Shown here one piece after another: positions 46,096-57,738 of a stretch of DNA of 64,000 bases. Position 1 is the stretch's first letter. Each line of letters opens with the position of its first letter. The position numbers and the translations under genes were made by a program. The notes under the pieces were generated by a model, which saw only the letters and a list, made by a program, of their open reading frames with translations, made no database searches and was not told the DNA's origin. Origin of the DNA: Elymus sibiricus (lineage: Eukaryota; Streptophyta; Magnoliopsida; Poales; Poaceae); assembly GCA_039707655.1 (NCBI GenBank), contig CM077666.1, positions 245,426,166 to 245,490,165 on the forward strand. The letters are read 5' to 3'.

Positions 46096-47590
46096 CATGA
46101 GCAAGTAGAGGTGAGTAGGAAATGAGAGAACAAAACCAAAGTAACCTTTTCCGAAGATTGAAGATGTATCGAGTATCACTCATTGTATAGCTATGATAGT
46201 AGAATTGGTACCGGGTTTGTTTCTCACACCTACACAAAAAGGCTTATGGAGTGGCTTGGTTAGGATGGTGGCACAAAATAGTTGCAATTTGCAAGCAAGA
46301 TATTAATAATGTTGAAAAAGATTCACAAGTTTGCAAGTGTAACAAGTAGACCAATAGCAATAAGTAGCACACGGAAACACACGCACGGATAGATAAAGGA
46401 GGTCGTGCAACCAAGGAATGAGCTCAAAATGTGGAATCCACGGAAAATGCTCTTGTTGCACAACACTAGAGAGACACTAGCATGCTTGCTCAATAGGCGG
46501 ATACGAACTTGTGCACAACCTATAAGAGACAAAACGTATGGACTTCCTATCTCACTTATGCTATGTATGTATGAGTCCCGGTGAACTTGTCACAATGATC
46601 CAAGATGATCAAATATGCCATGTAATGTGGCGATGCTATGGCTATTGCTTACAAGCTTGTTGTTTCTCTTTCTCTTTTGCTTAAAAGCTTCTCTTTCTTT
46701 TGATTCTTTCCTTTGGCCACTTATGTGAAATGCTCATACGAAGATAGCAATGAAGTACATGCGGGAACAAAATTTGGCACAAGAGATGATATGATGAAGT
46801 ATGCACGCTATGATAGCTATGCGGATCGGAATCACTAAAGTGCACAAGTAGCGTTCCCAGCAATACTCAAATGGCTAGTCTCATAGGAAAGCTACGCAAA
46901 AGATAGTCTCGGGGTTTCACAATGCAATGGCAAGGATATGAACAAGTTGTCGTCGATGTTACCGTCCTTGCTTATGGTTAAGGTGTCACAATGGTGGAGT
47001 TGGTGTTGTCGATGACGAGTCCGTGGCGAAGTTGAGCAGTGGTGATGTCGATGTCGAACCGTCCCTAAGTAACTGAAACACGTTAGGAAACGGCAAACCG
47101 TGACTCAAAATATCAAGTGGCAAACGTGGCAAAATTTGTGGTGGTTGCGGAAGTTTGTGGTGGAGTCACACGAGTATGCGATGGTATTGCGGAAGAAACG
47201 GTGGCAAAAGATGAAAAGTCGAAGAAATTGCAAAGGGTTGGTGGGCTGGTTGCCAGGGGCCGGATGTTCGGGTGGCCGTCGGGCCGGATGTTCGGGGTCA
47301 CGGCCGGATGTCCGGGGTGCCCACTCTGCGGATGAACTCGATGAACAAGAAAAAATTTGAGGCAAAATTGGGGAGATTTTGCGGATGGAATTGATGGAGA
47401 AGGTGGGGGAAAGCTAGATCCACTCGAAACCAAGCAAATCCATGGATCCAAATCAACAAAACATCATCAAACCAAGAAATCACAAAAAAATTAGTAGGGC
47501 TATTTTTGTGGGGAATTTTCAAAATTGGGCAAAATCAAACAAAATTGGGGCTAGAAAACGAGGGGAAAGACTCCAAAGTGTGAATCAACG
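46096..47590 (-). other. Leader of H
   Basis: About 1.5 kb with no convincing ORF. GGCCGGATGTTCGG / GGCCGGATGTCCGG palindromes at about 47257-47318 match the H LTR array (48057-48270). One copy of the CCGTCCCTAAGTAACTGAAAC block at 47060-47080, and the CTTTTGCTTAAAAGC block near 46675-46690. Confidence 0.72.
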
Positions 47591-47603
47591 TGGATCTGAT
47601 CCA
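47591..47603 (-). promoter_or_regulatory. Degenerate primer binding site of H
   Basis: Minus strand TTGGATCAGATCCA, next to the LTR. Related to TGGTATCAGAGCC but with one base lost and one changed; degraded compared with A, D and K. Confidence 0.6.
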
Positions 47604-47606
47604 AGA

Positions 47607-48297
47607 TGATGTAGGGTGGAACCCTAATTTGACGATATTTCCACACTTGGAGGGGGGAAAGAGAGGAACAACAAAATCAACCAAGGGAAATCACTCAAAC
47701 AAACCCAAATCACACATCCACTAGGATAGCATACATGAGATCCACAAGCATACAAGGATAATCCAAGGAAACAAGCACAAGGTAAAGTTCTTCCCACTCC
47801 AAGGGAGGTGAGGTCTTGGTGATCTAGGTGAGATCCTTCTCCCTTAGGAGGTCTTGATGATCCTATGATGGGGATCCTTCTCCCTAGAGAGGTCTTGATT
47901 CCCCAAGAGGAGATATAAGGAGCAAAGCTCTACTCAATATCTCAATATACTTTGCTACCCCTTGAAAGGATGAGGAGGAGGTCTATTTATAGTCTAGGAC
48001 GAAGTGGGGGTGAGTGGAAGAGATTACATGGCCGAATGACCTAAAGTGCGCTGGCAGGGGCCAGATGTCCGGGCGTCGGGCCGGATGTCCGGCGGTTCAT
48101 GGGGGTGCCTGATGTCCGGCCTGGATGCGTTCCAGCTTCTGTGATGGGGGGGGCGGATTTCCGGGCAGAGGCCGGATGTCCGGGCCTAGTCGGGCCGGAT
48201 GTCCGGGCCCTGTAGCTGCTTCACAGCTGGGCTGCTGCTGCTGTGCTTCTCTTCAGGGGCCGGATGTCCGACTGCTATAGTTTTTCAGCGGTCTTCC
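47607..48297 (-). repeat. 5' LTR of H, inner piece
   Basis: The plus strand starts TGATGTAGGGTGG. Includes TATTTATA (minus-strand TATAAATA) at 47984-47991 and a CCGGATGTCCGG palindrome array at about 48057-48270. Cut by J 30 bp beyond the array; last five bases CTTCC are the target duplication of J. Confidence 0.92.
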
Positions 48298-48380
48298 TGA
48301 TACGGGGTTGCCCGATCTTCACGGAGGATCTGCTCGACGAAACGAATCAACGTCACCTGAAGGGTACGAAGGAAACCCTC
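48298..48380 (-). repeat. 3' LTR of J, inner piece
   Basis: TGATACGGGGTTGCCCGATC..., matching the start of the J 5' LTR at 61139 with a few substitutions. Last five bases CCCTC are the left target duplication of K. Confidence 0.93.
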
Positions 48381-49416
48381 TGATGTAGGGTGGAACCCTA
48401 ATGTACGATCTTTCACGAATTGGAGGGGATCCTACGGAGAACACGAAGAACACGAGGAAGAACACGGGGGAAATCACAAGGCAAACACTCAAGAACAAGT
48501 CCAATCACACATCCACTAGACTAACAAGCACATGGATCCACAAGGTACATGAACAATCAAAGGGAAAGGTACAAGGTAAAGTTCATCCCAAATCCTATGA
48601 AGAAGATGAGGTCTTGAATCCACAAGGGGATCTTCTCACATGCTCACATGGAGGTCTTGATCTCCATGGGAGAGGTCACTCTCTCTCTCTCAAGAGGAGT
48701 AGTGGTAGGAGCTAGGCTCAACTAGATGAGCCAATACTTTGCTAACCCTAGAATGGAGGAGGGGAAGGTCTATTTATAGTACAAGCCACGAAGGGGTAAG
48801 TGGGAGAGAGATACATGGGCCACTGCACGCAGGCAGGCCGGTTGTACCGGTCGTCCAACCGGTTGTACCGCTGGGAGCTTCTGTATCGGTTCCTGGAGGT
48901 GTTCGGGGAAGTAGGGACCGGTTGTACCGGTGGGAGGACCGGTTGTACCGGTCAGGTCACAGCTGTGGGAACAACCGGGGCTGTACCGGTCTTGCGCCGC
49001 TTGATTACAGAACGTGGACCGGTAGTTGGGCCGTAGTGGAGCGGTTGTTCCGGTGGACCGGTAGTTGGGCGGTAGTGGAGCGGTTGTACCGGTGGACCGG
49101 TAGTTGGGCGGTAGTGGACCGGTTGTACCGGTAATTCTGGGCTGACACAGTCCTCTTCTTCCTTCTCTTCCATGCTTCCCTCGCGGATGGTGTAGTTGTA
49201 CTCTTGTGCTTAGACTCCTCCTCATCATCCGTGAAGCTCCGACAATACCTATGTATGCACACGAGAGGAGTGTCAAGTAGTATACCATCCTCGAAGGGGT
49301 CAAGTGAACACGTGTAAAGGAGATGATTCACCTTTATGTATGTGAAGTAGATGTCGCACGTGTCACTTGCCAAACGGACTCTTGACATGGTGATGTCCGT
49401 AGGATGCTCCGCATCA
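48381..49416 (-). repeat. 3' LTR of K (1,036 bp)
   Basis: Minus strand TGATGCGGAGCATC...CCTACATCA. ACCGGTTGTACCGGT palindromes at about 48837-48960; three tandem 39-bp units at 49014-49052, 49053-49091 and 49092-49130; TATTTATA at 48771-48778 is the minus-strand TATA box. The outer 410 bp is coding (see the K ORF). Confidence 0.95.
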
Positions 49417-52400
49417 TCCCCTCCCCCTTGGAAAAGATTCGTCCTCGGATCGAAAACCAAATCACCATGGGAAAGAGATGTCGCCGCCGTGTAGAAGTGG
49501 ACGATCACGAAGCACTCTTCATCTTGAAGCTCGAAATGGGCATTCTCCAATGTCGCACCGTCGTGTGATTCCTTCAAAAGGAGCAAGGACTACAAACACT
49601 TGGAAAAACAAATGTGGTTAGCGTTAGTGCAAAACCAAGCATTCAAGTGGTGATTCACCCAACAAGTGTCGTCGTCATGTATGGCATTAGGTGTGACAAG
49701 AGAACAAGCATCTACCCCAAGGTTATAGCAAGTGTGCATGAAGCGCTCAACAAATGGTCGATGGTAGGCATATGAATCATTCACAACACCAAAGGAAATG
49801 AAGTGTCTAAACACATGGGTCAAGTGCAAGACAATCCAAGCATAACGTGCATAGGGTGTAGTGAAAATAGTGTGGCACTCAACACAATAGAAAGAGCAAT
49901 TGTTCATCGTGTGTGAGGCAATCAAGTCAAGCATGTAGCAATCAATGGGACATGGCATAAGTGTAGAAATGACATTGTTGCAATCAAACACATGGGAATA
50001 GCATGGGATAATCATGTTCGATGCAACACACAAGGCATATATATCATGAGACATGGCAATGTGGCAATGACAAGTCAAAATAAGATCTCGAGCATGTGTG
50101 CAATGTGTCATGGTGCAAGCAACACATGAAGTATGATCTACAATATTCATGCTCATGGTTTTGGGGTTCTCGAAAGTGAAGGATATCACCTCGAAAGCAT
50201 GTCCTTGTGCGTCCTTCATAATGCCGAAGTGGTAGGAAATGCGTTGTAGAAGCACGTCGGTCGAAAGTGGCTCGCTCTCCAGAGCTCGAATGGTCAACTC
50301 ATGTGAAGTGGAAGTTGACACGAAGTCCAAGTATCCTACACATGCACACAACAAAGCAAAGAACGTATGCGCATGGTAGATAAACACATCAGCCATCATG
50401 ATGGTTCTCTTCTCTTGCACATAACCATTAGAAGCAAAAGTGCATGAATAATATGATGCAACAATGGATATATTCATGGCACTAGGCATATGGTGCAAAG
50501 AAGAAAGACAAGCATGCTTCACATGAAATATGTCACAAACTCCAAATATATGGGAGAAAGCTATGGGGGCAATCTCATTAGCAAGACTAAAAGCATTGTT
50601 GCACTCAATACATGGCAAATCATCTAGCATGAGAGAGGCAACATAGGGAGCAATTGGATCACATTTAATAGCAATCATGTGCAAAGCATGGAAATGGATG
50701 CCATCAACCGCATGAAACGAGCAAGTATGAATCATCGGTGATGCAACAAGGCAAGCAATCATAGTAATCATGTCGTGCAAACTAGTGGAGCGAAGATGCA
50801 ACACACTAGAGGAAATCATGACAATCATGTCATGTGAGCAAATAATAGGCATAACAAATGCGCATGACATATCGCAAGCACGAAAACAAGGCAAGATCAA
50901 AGTATCATCATAGGCATGGGGTACAAAGCAAACATGGCAATAGCAAGTGATATCTCTACCAAGCATGCAAACACACATACAAGTAGTAGAATCATGGATC
51001 GTGTGTAATGCAAAGCATGGGTCACCAAAGCATGTCATCCAAGTGGAAATGAGCATATCATGAAAAGTGAACATGGCAAGATGGGCATAGAATATGTAAT
51101 GGACAATAACCCATAACCATGTGAGGGCCATGTAGAAGAAATGCGCGAAGCCTCTTCGCAAAGAGGGCGGGTGGAGGGTAAGCACTCCATGGTGGCACAC
51201 ATCTTCATTGCTCTCTAGAGCTCGTTTCGTCAACTCGTGCGCTTGCGAAGTTGACAAGTAAGCTTGGGTACCTACACAACAAATAGGCAAACGAAACAAA
51301 GTGTGTGCGTGGTAAATGTACACATCATCCATCATGATGTGTATGTGCACGTTAGAGTTAGCACAAAACAAGCAATGCTCAAAGAAATTAGAGGCATGGT
51401 ATATGAACATGTCATCCATCATGAAAGAATAATTGTTATGTATAACACGATGGGGACACAAATTGAGCATGCAAGTATATGGCACATCAATATCATTTGT
51501 ATTCATGGGATGCATATGGTGCGCACAATCATGGAAATCATGCAATGTATAGGATGGGTCAAAATCTCCTAATAAGGATGAGGAAACTATGGGGGTCTCC
51601 TCATGAGCAATAGTGGAAACATCATATGGAGAAAATTGACAACATGGCAAACAATGCATGTCCGAAGCTAGGTGGTCACGGCATGGCATATGATGGCAAT
51701 GATGCAAAGGGAGCATATCAATATCATCACAAGAAAAACAAATGCCAATAACCATGGGCTTGTCATCTATGCCATATGTGCAAATTGGGTTTATTTTAAT
51801 GGCATATGCATAGTTACTATGATGAGATTGCAAAGATGCGATATGGTTGATCTCATGCATAGCATATGACAAGTTAAGCGGATTGTCAAACATGATGTGA
51901 CCGAGAGAATTCACACAAGAAATCCTATGCAACATGGCATCACAACTAATAGATTCCACATGGCAATCATCAAACTCATCATAAATGGGTAAATCATCGC
52001 ATGGGGAAATCATACTAGCATGAAGCGTGTCAATAGGAGGATCAACATCATGCGAGCAATCAATGTCCACTAGTGGGACTAGCTCATCACCTTCACCTAC
52101 GTTACCTTTGTCATTCCACTCATGTGGTGTAGGTGAGGTGGCAAAGACCAAATTGTGGTCATCTTCATCGTGATGGAACCATGTGGGGGGTGCATCATAT
52201 TCCACCATGGCCATCGTCTTGTCCAAAGGAAGGACAAAGTCATCGAGGATCGGCGCGTCATCATATATGGGACCTAGCATCAAATGAGAAGACACAATAG
52301 AGGTAGAGGTTAAGTCGTTAGAGTGCAAAATGTCCTCACATGACCAAGGAACTATCTCACTCTCTCTATGTGGTGGCTCACTCACTCCCTCAAAGTAGGT

Positions 52401-53801
52401 GCACTCAAAGTCACATATGGTGGAGTCACTCGTCTCACTCAAGTGGTGGGGGTTGTGGCTTTCCTCACATGGGAATTGGGGCAACTCGTCATATCTGGGG
52501 CTAGTGGTGAACTCGCTCTCACTCTCAATATGGGTGCTCATGTCACTCAAGTCATCTCCAAACGCCACTGTGGTCGATGGGAAAATCCCATGCTCAACCA
52601 TCTCATCCTCGCCTCCAAAGGTGGAAGCATCATCCTTGCTTGCCACCTTATCGCTCACCTCCAAAGCTTGGTCCTTGATTGGCTCCGTAGTCGTAGTCGT
52701 CGCCGTGCCGTCTTCAAAAAGAGTCGTGGTAGACTCGGCATCATCAATGCCACAAAGAGGGATGGCGGTGAAGTCGAACTTGGGAGCGTCGTCTTGGAGC
52801 TCGTTGGGCTTGGACATTGTGGTGGTACTATCCTCATGCTCGCCGTCTTGGAGCTTGGTCTTCGCGAAGTGTGCTTGGGGTGGAGAAGTCTTAGCCTTCT
52901 TGAGTTCTTTTGCCGCCTTGAGAGGACCAATGTAGATGTCGTCGAGGGACTCGTAGTTGTCGAGGAAGATAGTCTTGGAGATGTCGTTGTTCAATCCCAT
53001 CATGAAGTGGAACTTCATCCAAATGGGGTCGTCCACGCCGGCTTGTCGCAAGGCTTTCATCATCTCCATGAAGTACTCGTCGATGGACTTGGATCCTCGG
53101 ATGGTGTTCTCCAATTGGCGAAGAAGATGTTCCGTGTAGGTGGTTGGCAAAAACTCTCGCCGCATCGCTTTCTTCGTCTTGGGCCAACTCATGTTGAAGC
53201 TCTTCGAAGGTGTGTGAAGCCACCATGTCGACGCGTAGTCGTGGAAGTTACTTGTGGCGCACTTCACTTGATCTTCGGAGGGGACTTGATGTAGCTTGAG
53301 GTAGTCGTCCATCTTGCGCTCCCACTTGTGATACTCCTCGGGGTCTTGAGTCCCATAGAAAGGAATCTCGTGGTCCGTGTCGAGGTCGTAGTAGCTCATG
53401 GAAGTCGCGGACTTGAGCTTGGGAAGCTTCTCTTGAGCGTAATCTTGAGGTGCTTGCCAGCGAAGATGCCGAATGTCCAAAGGCGAAGATGCCTTGAAGT
53501 CGCTTGGCGAAGATGCCAAGGTAGATGGTGAAGTCATAGAGCGGTGGTTGGTGTTGAGCTCTTGACCTTCACGTTGTAGTCGGTGATGGTGTCGATGCCG
53601 ATGTGATCTTGCCGGAGATGGTAACTCGGAAGCATGTGCACTTGAGCGTCTTCTCAAAGATGAGGAAGACCTCTTGGTGGACTTGATGAGGGCTTTGAGC
53701 TCCTCCATTTGAGCATCCATCTTGGCGTCCAAATGGTTCTTCATGGCATCGAACTCGTCATTGTTGTTGTAGACCGAAGTAGATGTGCTTTGCCTATCCA
53801 T
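49005..53801 (-). pseudogene. Gag-X-CR polyprotein of K: one ORF of about 1,600 codons with a single nonsense codon
   Basis: Start chosen at 53801 (MDRQSTSTSVYNNN), shared with D; the frame is open 29 codons further upstream. Residues counted from the upstream Met at 53888: 80-110 Arg/Ser/His-rich; 174-325 retrotransposon gag domain (ATSNFHDYASTWW, MRREFLP, FHFMMGLNNDISKTIFL); 330-650 acidic, Ser/Thr-rich; about 650-1430 Cys/His/Met/Asp-rich region X with three related units around FMMDDMFIYHASNFFEHC, MMDDVYIYHAHTLFRL and MMADVFIYHAHTFFAL. The only break is TAG at about 49590-49592, where D has TTG. Beyond it the frame continues through FDPRTNLFQGGGDDAEHP, a diverged CR tail (VNHLLYTC...EDGILLDTPLVCIHRY) and a 13-residue repeat encoded by the LTR tandem units, ending at 49005. 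No protease, RT, integrase or zinc knuckle. I do not recognise region X. Confidence 0.85.
49417..49429 (-). promoter_or_regulatory. Polypurine tract of K
   Basis: Minus strand AAGGGGGAGGGGA, identical to D; coding as QGGGDDAEHP. Confidence 0.83.
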
Positions 53802-55642
53802 CACAAGACTCGAGCAAAGGTGAGTAGGAAATGAGATAAACAATACCAAGATACCTTTTCCCAAAGTTGAGGATGTATCCCGTGTCACTCAATGTGAAAT
53901 GAGAGAATAGTGGAATTGGTACCAGACTTGTTCACTCACACCTACAAAGTAAAGCTTATCGAGTGGCTTGGTTAGTACAAGTGGCACAAAATTCAAGCAA
54001 ATGTTAGTCCAAGTTATTGAAAATGTTGAGGAAGATTCACAAAATTGCAATGTAAAGCAAATAGATCAATAGCTATAGTGTCACAAGGAAACACACACGG
54101 ATAGATAAGTGGGATCCGCGCAACCAAGGAATGAGCACAAAATGTGTTACCACGCAAAAAGCTCGTGTTGCACGGATACTAGAGAGACAATAGCTCGATT
54201 GCTCAAATGGGCTAGATACGCATGTGCACCAACCTAAGCGAGTAAAACGTGCCGTCTTCAATCCCAAGTATGCTATGTATGTATGCTCCAAGAGTATGTA
54301 CTATGCGAGATGGCTCAATGCTATTTCTATTACTTACATGCTCTTTTGTATCTCCTCTTTTGCTTAAAAGCTTCTTCTTTTTTCTTTTTTTTTGCTTTGC
54401 CACAATGCTTGATGCTCGAGCCAAGATATGATATGAGACAAGTATGTAAGATATGCACGGGAGAGACTTATGGCACAATGATGATAGCAAGATGATTGCA
54501 CGCTAAATGTAGCTATGCGGCGTAAGCGTATCACTAAGGTGCACAAAGAGCGTGGCCCGGCAATTCTCAACTCGCTAGTCTCGATAGGAAAGTGACGCAA
54601 TAGGCTCGGGGCTATCAATGCAATGGCAAGGAAATGTATAGTGATGTCGTCGAGGTTACCGTCGGTGGGTTCTCGTTTGTAAGCAAGGACGGATGATGAT
54701 GAAGTGGACAATGTCGATGTCGAGTCCGTGGCGATGATGAGTGGCGATGTAGAACCGTTCCTAATTAGACGAAACACCTTAGGAAACAGGAAACCACAAC
54801 TCAAAATCTCAAATGTCAAATGTCAAATGGTGTAGCGCAATGCGGTGGTGGTTGCGAAGTCGGCAATGTGGAAGTGGAGGTGATGGTTGATGAAGAAGTA
54901 ACCGTCCCTAAGTAGCCGAAACACCTTAGGAGACTCGAATCACAACTCAAACAACCACAAATGCAATAAGTATCAAAATGGGTTAGGTTGCGGAAGGCTA
55001 TGGTGGATGGCGGATGATATGGTGGAGGGCCTAGGCAAACTTGCCAAAATGACAAATATTTGATGGTGTCTAATGGTGTTGGAACCTATCTATATGGATG
55101 GGGGATGTCAATAGCTATCCAACGAGCTAAAGAACGTCAAAATCGGACTCCGGATGTGAAAGTTATGGTCAAAACGGTCAATCAGCCGATGCTGAAACTG
55201 GAAGGGGCGGTTGTACCGCTTGCGGGGGCGGTTGTACCGCTCCTGGAGCGTCCTGGGGTTCCAGATTTGTGTTGGCGGAAGTATCAAGGGATGGTCTAGC
55301 GGTTGTACCGCCTTGGGGGCCTGTTGTACCGCTCTGCTCGGGAAAATTCCCAGGTTTCAGATCTGGGTACGGGAAAAACACGAGATCTAAGTCTAAAATT
55401 GGTGGGGAAACGAAAAAAATTTGGGGAATTTCGTGGTGGGGAAGGTCGAGATGGTGGGGGAAAGCTAAGATCCACTTGCCAAACAACAAAATCATGGATC
55501 AAACACAACAAAATATCACAAGAACCAACAAAATGCAAAAATTTTGGGAGGGCTATTTTTGGTGGGGATTTTCGAATTAGGACAAAAACACACAAAATTA
55601 GGCTAGAAAGTGGGGGTAGGACTCCAAATTCGTGATCAACGT
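53802..55642 (-). other. Leader of K
   Basis: About 1.8 kb, similar to the leader of D. It has both copies of the TAAGGTGTTTCG[GT]CTA block (about 54755-54785 and 54898-54930) and CGGTTGTACCG palindromes at about 55207-55335 (GCGGTTGTACCGC form). CTCTTTTGCTTAAAAGC lies at 54355-54371. No conserved ORF. Confidence 0.75.
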
Positions 55643-55656
55643 GGCTCATGATACCA
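55643..55656 (-). promoter_or_regulatory. Primer binding site of K
   Basis: Minus strand TGGTATCATGAGCC, identical to A and D. Confidence 0.83.
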
Positions 55657-55659
55657 AGA

Positions 55660-56701
55660 TGATGTAGGGTGGAACCCTAATGTACGATCTTTCACGAATT
55701 GGAGGGGATCCTACGGAGAACACGAAGAACACGAGGAAGAACACGGGGGAAATCACAAGGGAAACACTCAAGAACAAGTCCAATCACAGATCCACTAGAC
55801 TAACAAGCACATGGATCCACAAGGTACATGAACAATCAAAGGGAAAGGTACAAGGTAAAGTTCATCCCAAATCCTATGAAGGAGATGAGGTCTTGAATCC
55901 ACAAGGGGATCTTCTCACATGCTCACATGGAGGTCTTGATCTCCATGGGAGAGGTCACACTCTCTCTCTCTCTCTCAAGAGGATTAGTGGTAGGAGCTAG
56001 GCTCAACTAGATGAGCCAATACTTTGCTAACCCTAGAATGGAGGAGGGGAAGGTCTATTTATAGTACAAGCCACGAAGGGGTAAGTGGGAGAGAGATACA
56101 TGGGCCACTGCGCGCAGGCAGGCCGGTTGTACCGGTCGTCCAACCGGTTGTACCGCTGGGAGCTTCTGTACCGGTTCCTGGAGGTGTTCGGGGAAGTAGG
56201 GACCGATTGTACCGGTGGGAGGACCGGTTGTACCGGTCAGGTCGCCGCTGTGGGAACAACCGGGGCTGTACCGGTCTTGCGCCGCTTGATTACAGAACGT
56301 GGACCGGTAGTTGGGCGGTAGTGGAGCGGTTGTTCCGGTGGACCGGTAGTTGGGCGGTAGTGGAGCGGTTGTACCGGTGGACCGGTAGTTTGGCGGTAGT
56401 GGACCGGTTGTACCGGTAATTCTGGGCTGACACAGTCCTCTTCTTCCTTCTCTTCCATGCTTCCCTCGCGGATGGTGTAGTTGTACTCTTGTGCTTAGAC
56501 TCCTCATCATCATCCGTGAAGCTCCGACAATACCTATGTATGCACACGAGAGGAGTGTCAAGTAGTATACCATCCTCGAAGGGGTCAAGTGAACACGTGT
56601 AAAGGAGATGATTCACCTTTATGTATGTGAAGTAGATGTCGCACGTGTCACTTGCCAAACGGACTCTTGACATGGTGATGTCCGTAGGATGCTCCGCATC
56701 A
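55660..56701 (-). repeat. 5' LTR of K (1,042 bp)
   Basis: Collinear with the 3' LTR. Tandem 39-bp units at 56299-56415, palindromes from about 56121, TATTTATA (minus-strand TATA box) at 56056-56063. CCCTC follows at 56702. Confidence 0.95.
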
Positions 56702-57738
56702 CCCTCGATCCCAGCCAACAACGCTGTCGGGTAAAGGATAACTAGTGCAACCTGACGATACCGAAGCTAGCTACTGCATATGCAACAACCAGCAACAAGT
56801 ATTCGCCCAACCACACTCTTAGGATTCCAATCCACGCAACCACGCATGAAGTTGGAAGCACGAACTGGTAGCCGCCTCAACGGCTACTGTTGTAAAATCA
56901 CATAGTGAGTTTACCCTCTCACAAGGCAAGATTACAAGAGCTAAGGAGGAAGTGAACTCTCAAACAAGATTCTGGTTGCACTTAGCTAACCTATGCTGAA
57001 ATCAAATTGCCAAAGAGTTGTGGCTGAAGTGGGGGAAGGAGTATTTATACTAGGAACAGCTCTCCTAGCTTAGGTGTGAAACCAGCCCAAAAGAGGGGCT
57101 CAAATTCGTGCTAACCAGCTGGTCAAGGGAGCAAGCACATGGAGCCTCGTGCAGCAGTTAATGCTCTGTACAGCCTGCATTGGAACTCTCATATCCTTTG
57201 ACTCCGGACTCTAAACGATGCACCGTTTGATTTTCCTGAAAGTAGACTTCATATGCTGTCCATTTTGTACTCCCACACGTGCTGGATACTCGTATATTTG
57301 TGTTGCATGATGCAGCAAGTTCTGGGACGAATTCTAAAACTGTGCATGCAACAATAGAGAGATGGCTTGCTATTCTTCCTTGAGGTGTAACTAGTTGCCC
57401 TTGTCACCAAAACATGGTTTACATCAGAGTTGAAACTTGTTCTCTTCAAACTTGTTATATGGGCTTCAGAACTTGTTTCTTCATGTACTCAAAGATGTTG
57501 GTTGTCCTCAACATTGTACCTGAATAAAATCAGCACACAAGATTTAGACAGTATAAAGTTCTCATGGATAGTTGAAGTATGATTAGCTAGGAGCGCGTTC
57601 ACCTCTTGTTCTATTTGTTTGGCACAGCTCCTTGTAATGGGACCCAAATAGGTCTTCTTTGTAGAAGCTTCATTTAATAGCAGAGATTGATGATGAGGAG
57701 AAGATGATAAACAAGGTGAACCTGGGATGTCCTCATCA
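56702..57738 (-). repeat. 3' LTR of J, outer piece
   Basis: Continues the J LTR after K; matches 61222-62258. TATTTATA at 57042-57049 is the minus-strand TATA box. The end GGGATGTCCTCATCA (57724-57738) is the reversed LTR start. Confidence 0.93.

Larger units (their letters stand above)
48381..56701 (-). mobile_element. Element K: complete pol-less TGATGCGG-type element, 8,321 bp
   Basis: LTRs 48381-49416 (3') and 55660-56701 (5'), primer site, 1.8-kb leader, one giant ORF, polypurine tract, and perfect CCCTC duplications (48376-48380 and 56702-56706). By eye the LTRs differ at about a dozen positions plus short (CT)n length changes, about 1.2%, so insertion was probably within the last half million years (inference). 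It is the best-preserved copy of the design also seen in D. Confidence 0.97.

Noticed and set aside
47105..47451. Possible small genes near the H leader palindromes
   Set aside because: Overlapping frames on both strands with no homologue in the leaders of A, D or K.
52368..53294. 308-codon ORF on the plus strand opposite the K gag
   Set aside because: Antisense shadow of the K reading frame; no family resemblance and the codon pattern follows the minus-strand gene.
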